This document shows, in pieces, positions 15,967 to 17,966 of a stretch of DNA of 17,966 bases. Source of the stretch: Bacteroidaceae bacterium. Lineage in GTDB: Bacteria > Bacteroidota > Bacteroidia > Bacteroidales > CHK158-818. The stretch lies in the NCBI GenBank assembly GCA_017467745.1, contig JAFUKV010000091.1:1-17966 (forward strand), read 5' to 3'. The notes under the pieces are model-generated. The model was not told where the DNA came from and did not search any database. It was given only the letters and a program-made list of their open reading frames with translations. A program made the position numbers and the translations under genes. Each line of letters opens with the position of its first letter. Position 1 is the first letter of the stretch.

Positions 15967-17966
15967 ATGACGCAAAAAGGAACTATCGGGGTAACGACAG
16001 ACAATATATTCCCCGTTATCAAAAAGTTTTTATACAGCGACCACGAAATATTTTTACGCGAACTGGTATCAAATGCGGTAGACGCCACCCAGAAAATGAA
16101 AACCCTCTCTTCTTTCGGCGATTTTAAAGGCGAACTGGGCGAAATGAAAGTAACAGTCAAAATAGATAAAGAAGCCGGCACTCTTACCGTATCTGACCAC
16201 GGCGTAGGAATGACCGAATAAGAAATCAACAAATATATCAATCAGATAGCATTTTCGGGAGCAGAAGAATTTCTAAAAAAATATAAGAACGACGCTAATA
16301 CTATTATAGGTCATTTCGGATTGGGATTCTATTCCGCTTTCATGGTAGCCAAGAAAGTCGAAATTAAAACCCTCTCCTATACGGACAACGCACAAGCCGT
16401 TATGTGGTCATGCGACGGATCGCCTGCCTACGAGATGACCTCTATTGAAAAAGATTCGAGAGGTACCGACATTATTCTTTACATAGACGACGATAATAAA
16501 GAGTTTCTCGAACCTACAAGAATCACAACATTATTGCAAAAATATTGCCGGTTTCTGCCAATTCCCGTTATATTCGGCAAAGAGCAAGAATGGAAAGACG
16601 GTAAATATATAGACACAGACCAAGATAAAATTATCAACGATACAGCACCGGCATGGACAAAAAAACCGACCGAACTGACCGATGAAGATTATAAAAAATT
16701 CTACAACGAGCTTTTCCCCGCATCAGACGAGCCTTTGTTCTGGATACACCTTAATGTCGACTATCCGTTTAAGTTAACCGGTATTTTATACTTCCCCCGT
16801 ATAAAAAGCAATCTCGACTTAAACCGAAACAAAATACAACTTTATTGCAACCAAGTATTCGTAACCGATTCGGTAGAGGGCATCGTACCCGAATTTTTAA
16901 CCCTGCTGAAAGGAGTTATAGACTCTCCTGATATTCCGTTGAACGTTTCACGTTCTTATCTGCAAAGCGATTCTAATGTAAAGAAAATATCTTCGTACAT
17001 TACAAAGAAAGTAGCCGACCGCTTGCAAGAAATTTTCAATAACGACCGCAAATTATTTGAAAGTAAATGGGATGATTTGAAACTGTTTATGGAATATGGC
17101 ATGTTATCGGATGAGAAATTCTATGAACGCGCGCAAAATTTCGCTTTGTTTAAAGATACTGAAAACAGATATTATACATTTGAAGAATACAAAAAACTTA
17201 TAGAATCGAATCAAACCGACAAAGACGGTAATTTGATTTATCTATACGCCACAGACCGCGAAGCGCAATACAATTATTTGGAAGCGGCTACGGCAAAGGG
17301 TTACGATGTGTTGTTAATGAATGGACAATTAGACCCTCATTATATCGGTTTACTGGAACAAAAATTCACGAAATGCCGATTTGTTCGAGTTGACAGCGAT
17401 GTTATAGACAATTTGATCCGTAAAGATGATAAAGAGAAAAACTCGCTGACAGAAACACAAATCAACAGAATGAGTACTGTGTTCCGATCTCAAATACCGC
17501 CATTGGAAAAAGCCGAATTTATCGTAGCTTTTGAACCTATGGGAGAAACGTCTAACCCCGTCATGGTTACCCAAAACGAATTTATGCGCCGTATGAAAGA
17601 TATGGCTGCCATGCAACCGGGTATGAGTTTCTACGCAGAAATGCCCAACAGCTACAACTTAAGCGTAAACATCGACCATCCGGTTGTAAAAACAATTATC
17701 GACAAAGTTGAATCGTCTTGCGGAGCGGAATTAAAACCGCTTGAAGAGATTATCGCCTCTTCAAAAGAAACGATAAGCCAGCTCCACATTGCTCAAAAAG
17801 ACTTGAAACCGGAAGAAATCAGTCAAGATGATAAAGACAAACTCGCATCCGCAGAGAAACAAGAACAAGAATCGGAACAAAAACAAAATGCAATCTTAAC
17901 AGATTTCGCTACTCAAAACAATTCTGTACGGCAATTGGTAGACTTAGCCCTATTATCGAACAATAT
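15967..17966 (+). pseudogene. htpG: Molecular chaperone HtpG (Hsp90), 3'-partial, interrupted by an in-frame stop
   Basis: Bacterial Hsp90 is a cytosolic ATP-driven chaperone dimer. The start MTQKGTIGVTTDNIFPVIKKF fits Bacteroidales HtpG (first part MTQKGTIGVTTDNIF). Bergerat ATP-site landmarks are Asn36 and Asp39 in ELVSNAVDA, DHGVG (77-81) and, beyond the stop, GHFGLGF (115-121). The middle domain follows with WIHLNVDYPF, the arginine-bearing PLNVSRSYLQSD, and the C-terminal dimerisation part up to VDLALLSNN, where the window ends. About 15 residues are missing from a usual 680. A TAA replaces codon 85 (16219-16221). I translated the remaining 581 codons by hand and found no further stop or shift. 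An 84-residue product would lack most of the ATP site and all client-binding and dimerisation parts. Identity is certain; the stop may be real or a base-call error. Confidence 0.93.
16219..16221 (+). other. In-frame TAA inside htpG
   Basis: The codons read GVGMTE-TAA-EINKYINQIAFSG. Related HtpG proteins have Glu at this place (for example TAEEIDKYINQIAFSG as I recall it), so GAA to TAA explains it. The frame is continuous on both sides. Confidence 0.9.

Noticed and set aside
666..16221. Reassignment of TAA to a sense codon (for example Glu)
   Set aside because: TAA is the normal stop of the PurF-like gene, etfB, etfA, the acyl-CoA dehydrogenase, gyrA and others here, each at the expected protein end. 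Only two internal TAAs occur.
1..17966. Mobile elements, prophage, CRISPR, tRNA or rRNA genes
   Set aside because: I scanned for transposase-like proteins, terminal repeats, regularly spaced repeats and RNA-gene patterns and saw none. The gene content is uniform housekeeping.

Overview
The window looks like a chromosomal housekeeping segment from a member of the Bacteroidales (Bacteroidota). The reasons are moderate GC, A-rich leaders with no clear Shine-Dalgarno sequence before most starts, TAnnTTTG-type -7 boxes, and gene versions typical of that order: a single-chain PurL with a fused glutaminase, a PurF-like protein beginning MGGFFG, a 567-residue acyl-CoA dehydrogenase, and the gyrA / TPR / clpC arrangement. 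The exact genus cannot be told from the sequence. There is no sign of mobile elements, CRISPR arrays, tRNA or rRNA.

Layout. (1) 1-3460: purL, cut by the window start and interrupted by one in-frame TAA and one single-base deletion. (2) 3537-4940: a PurF-like amidophosphoribosyltransferase whose glutaminase site has decayed but whose PRPP loop and four presumed Fe-S cysteines are intact. It is followed by a 42-nt perfect palindrome that should terminate transcription from both sides. (3) 5095-8911: a well-delimited operon, promoter - etfB - etfA - acyl-CoA dehydrogenase - terminator, encoding a flavin electron-transfer module. (4) 9143-12945, minus strand: gyrA followed by a secreted TPR protein, probably co-transcribed and ending at a hairpin. 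(5) 12946-13301: a divergent control region between gyrA and clpC. (6) 13302-17966: clpC, a terminator, then htpG (cut by the window end), which carries an in-frame TAA at codon 85.

How the genes work together. PurL and the PurF-like protein belong to the first and fourth steps of purine synthesis. EtfB/EtfA pass electrons to or from the acyl-CoA dehydrogenase. ClpC (with ClpP encoded elsewhere) and HtpG are protein quality control.

The main anomaly is three single-base lesions in two normally conserved genes. Two are glutamate-to-TAA changes and one is a lost C in a C run. Everything downstream of each lesion is still well conserved. They are either very recent mutations or base-call errors. 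No clearly new multi-gene system is visible. The most biologically interesting object is the PurF-like protein with its lost glutaminase chemistry.
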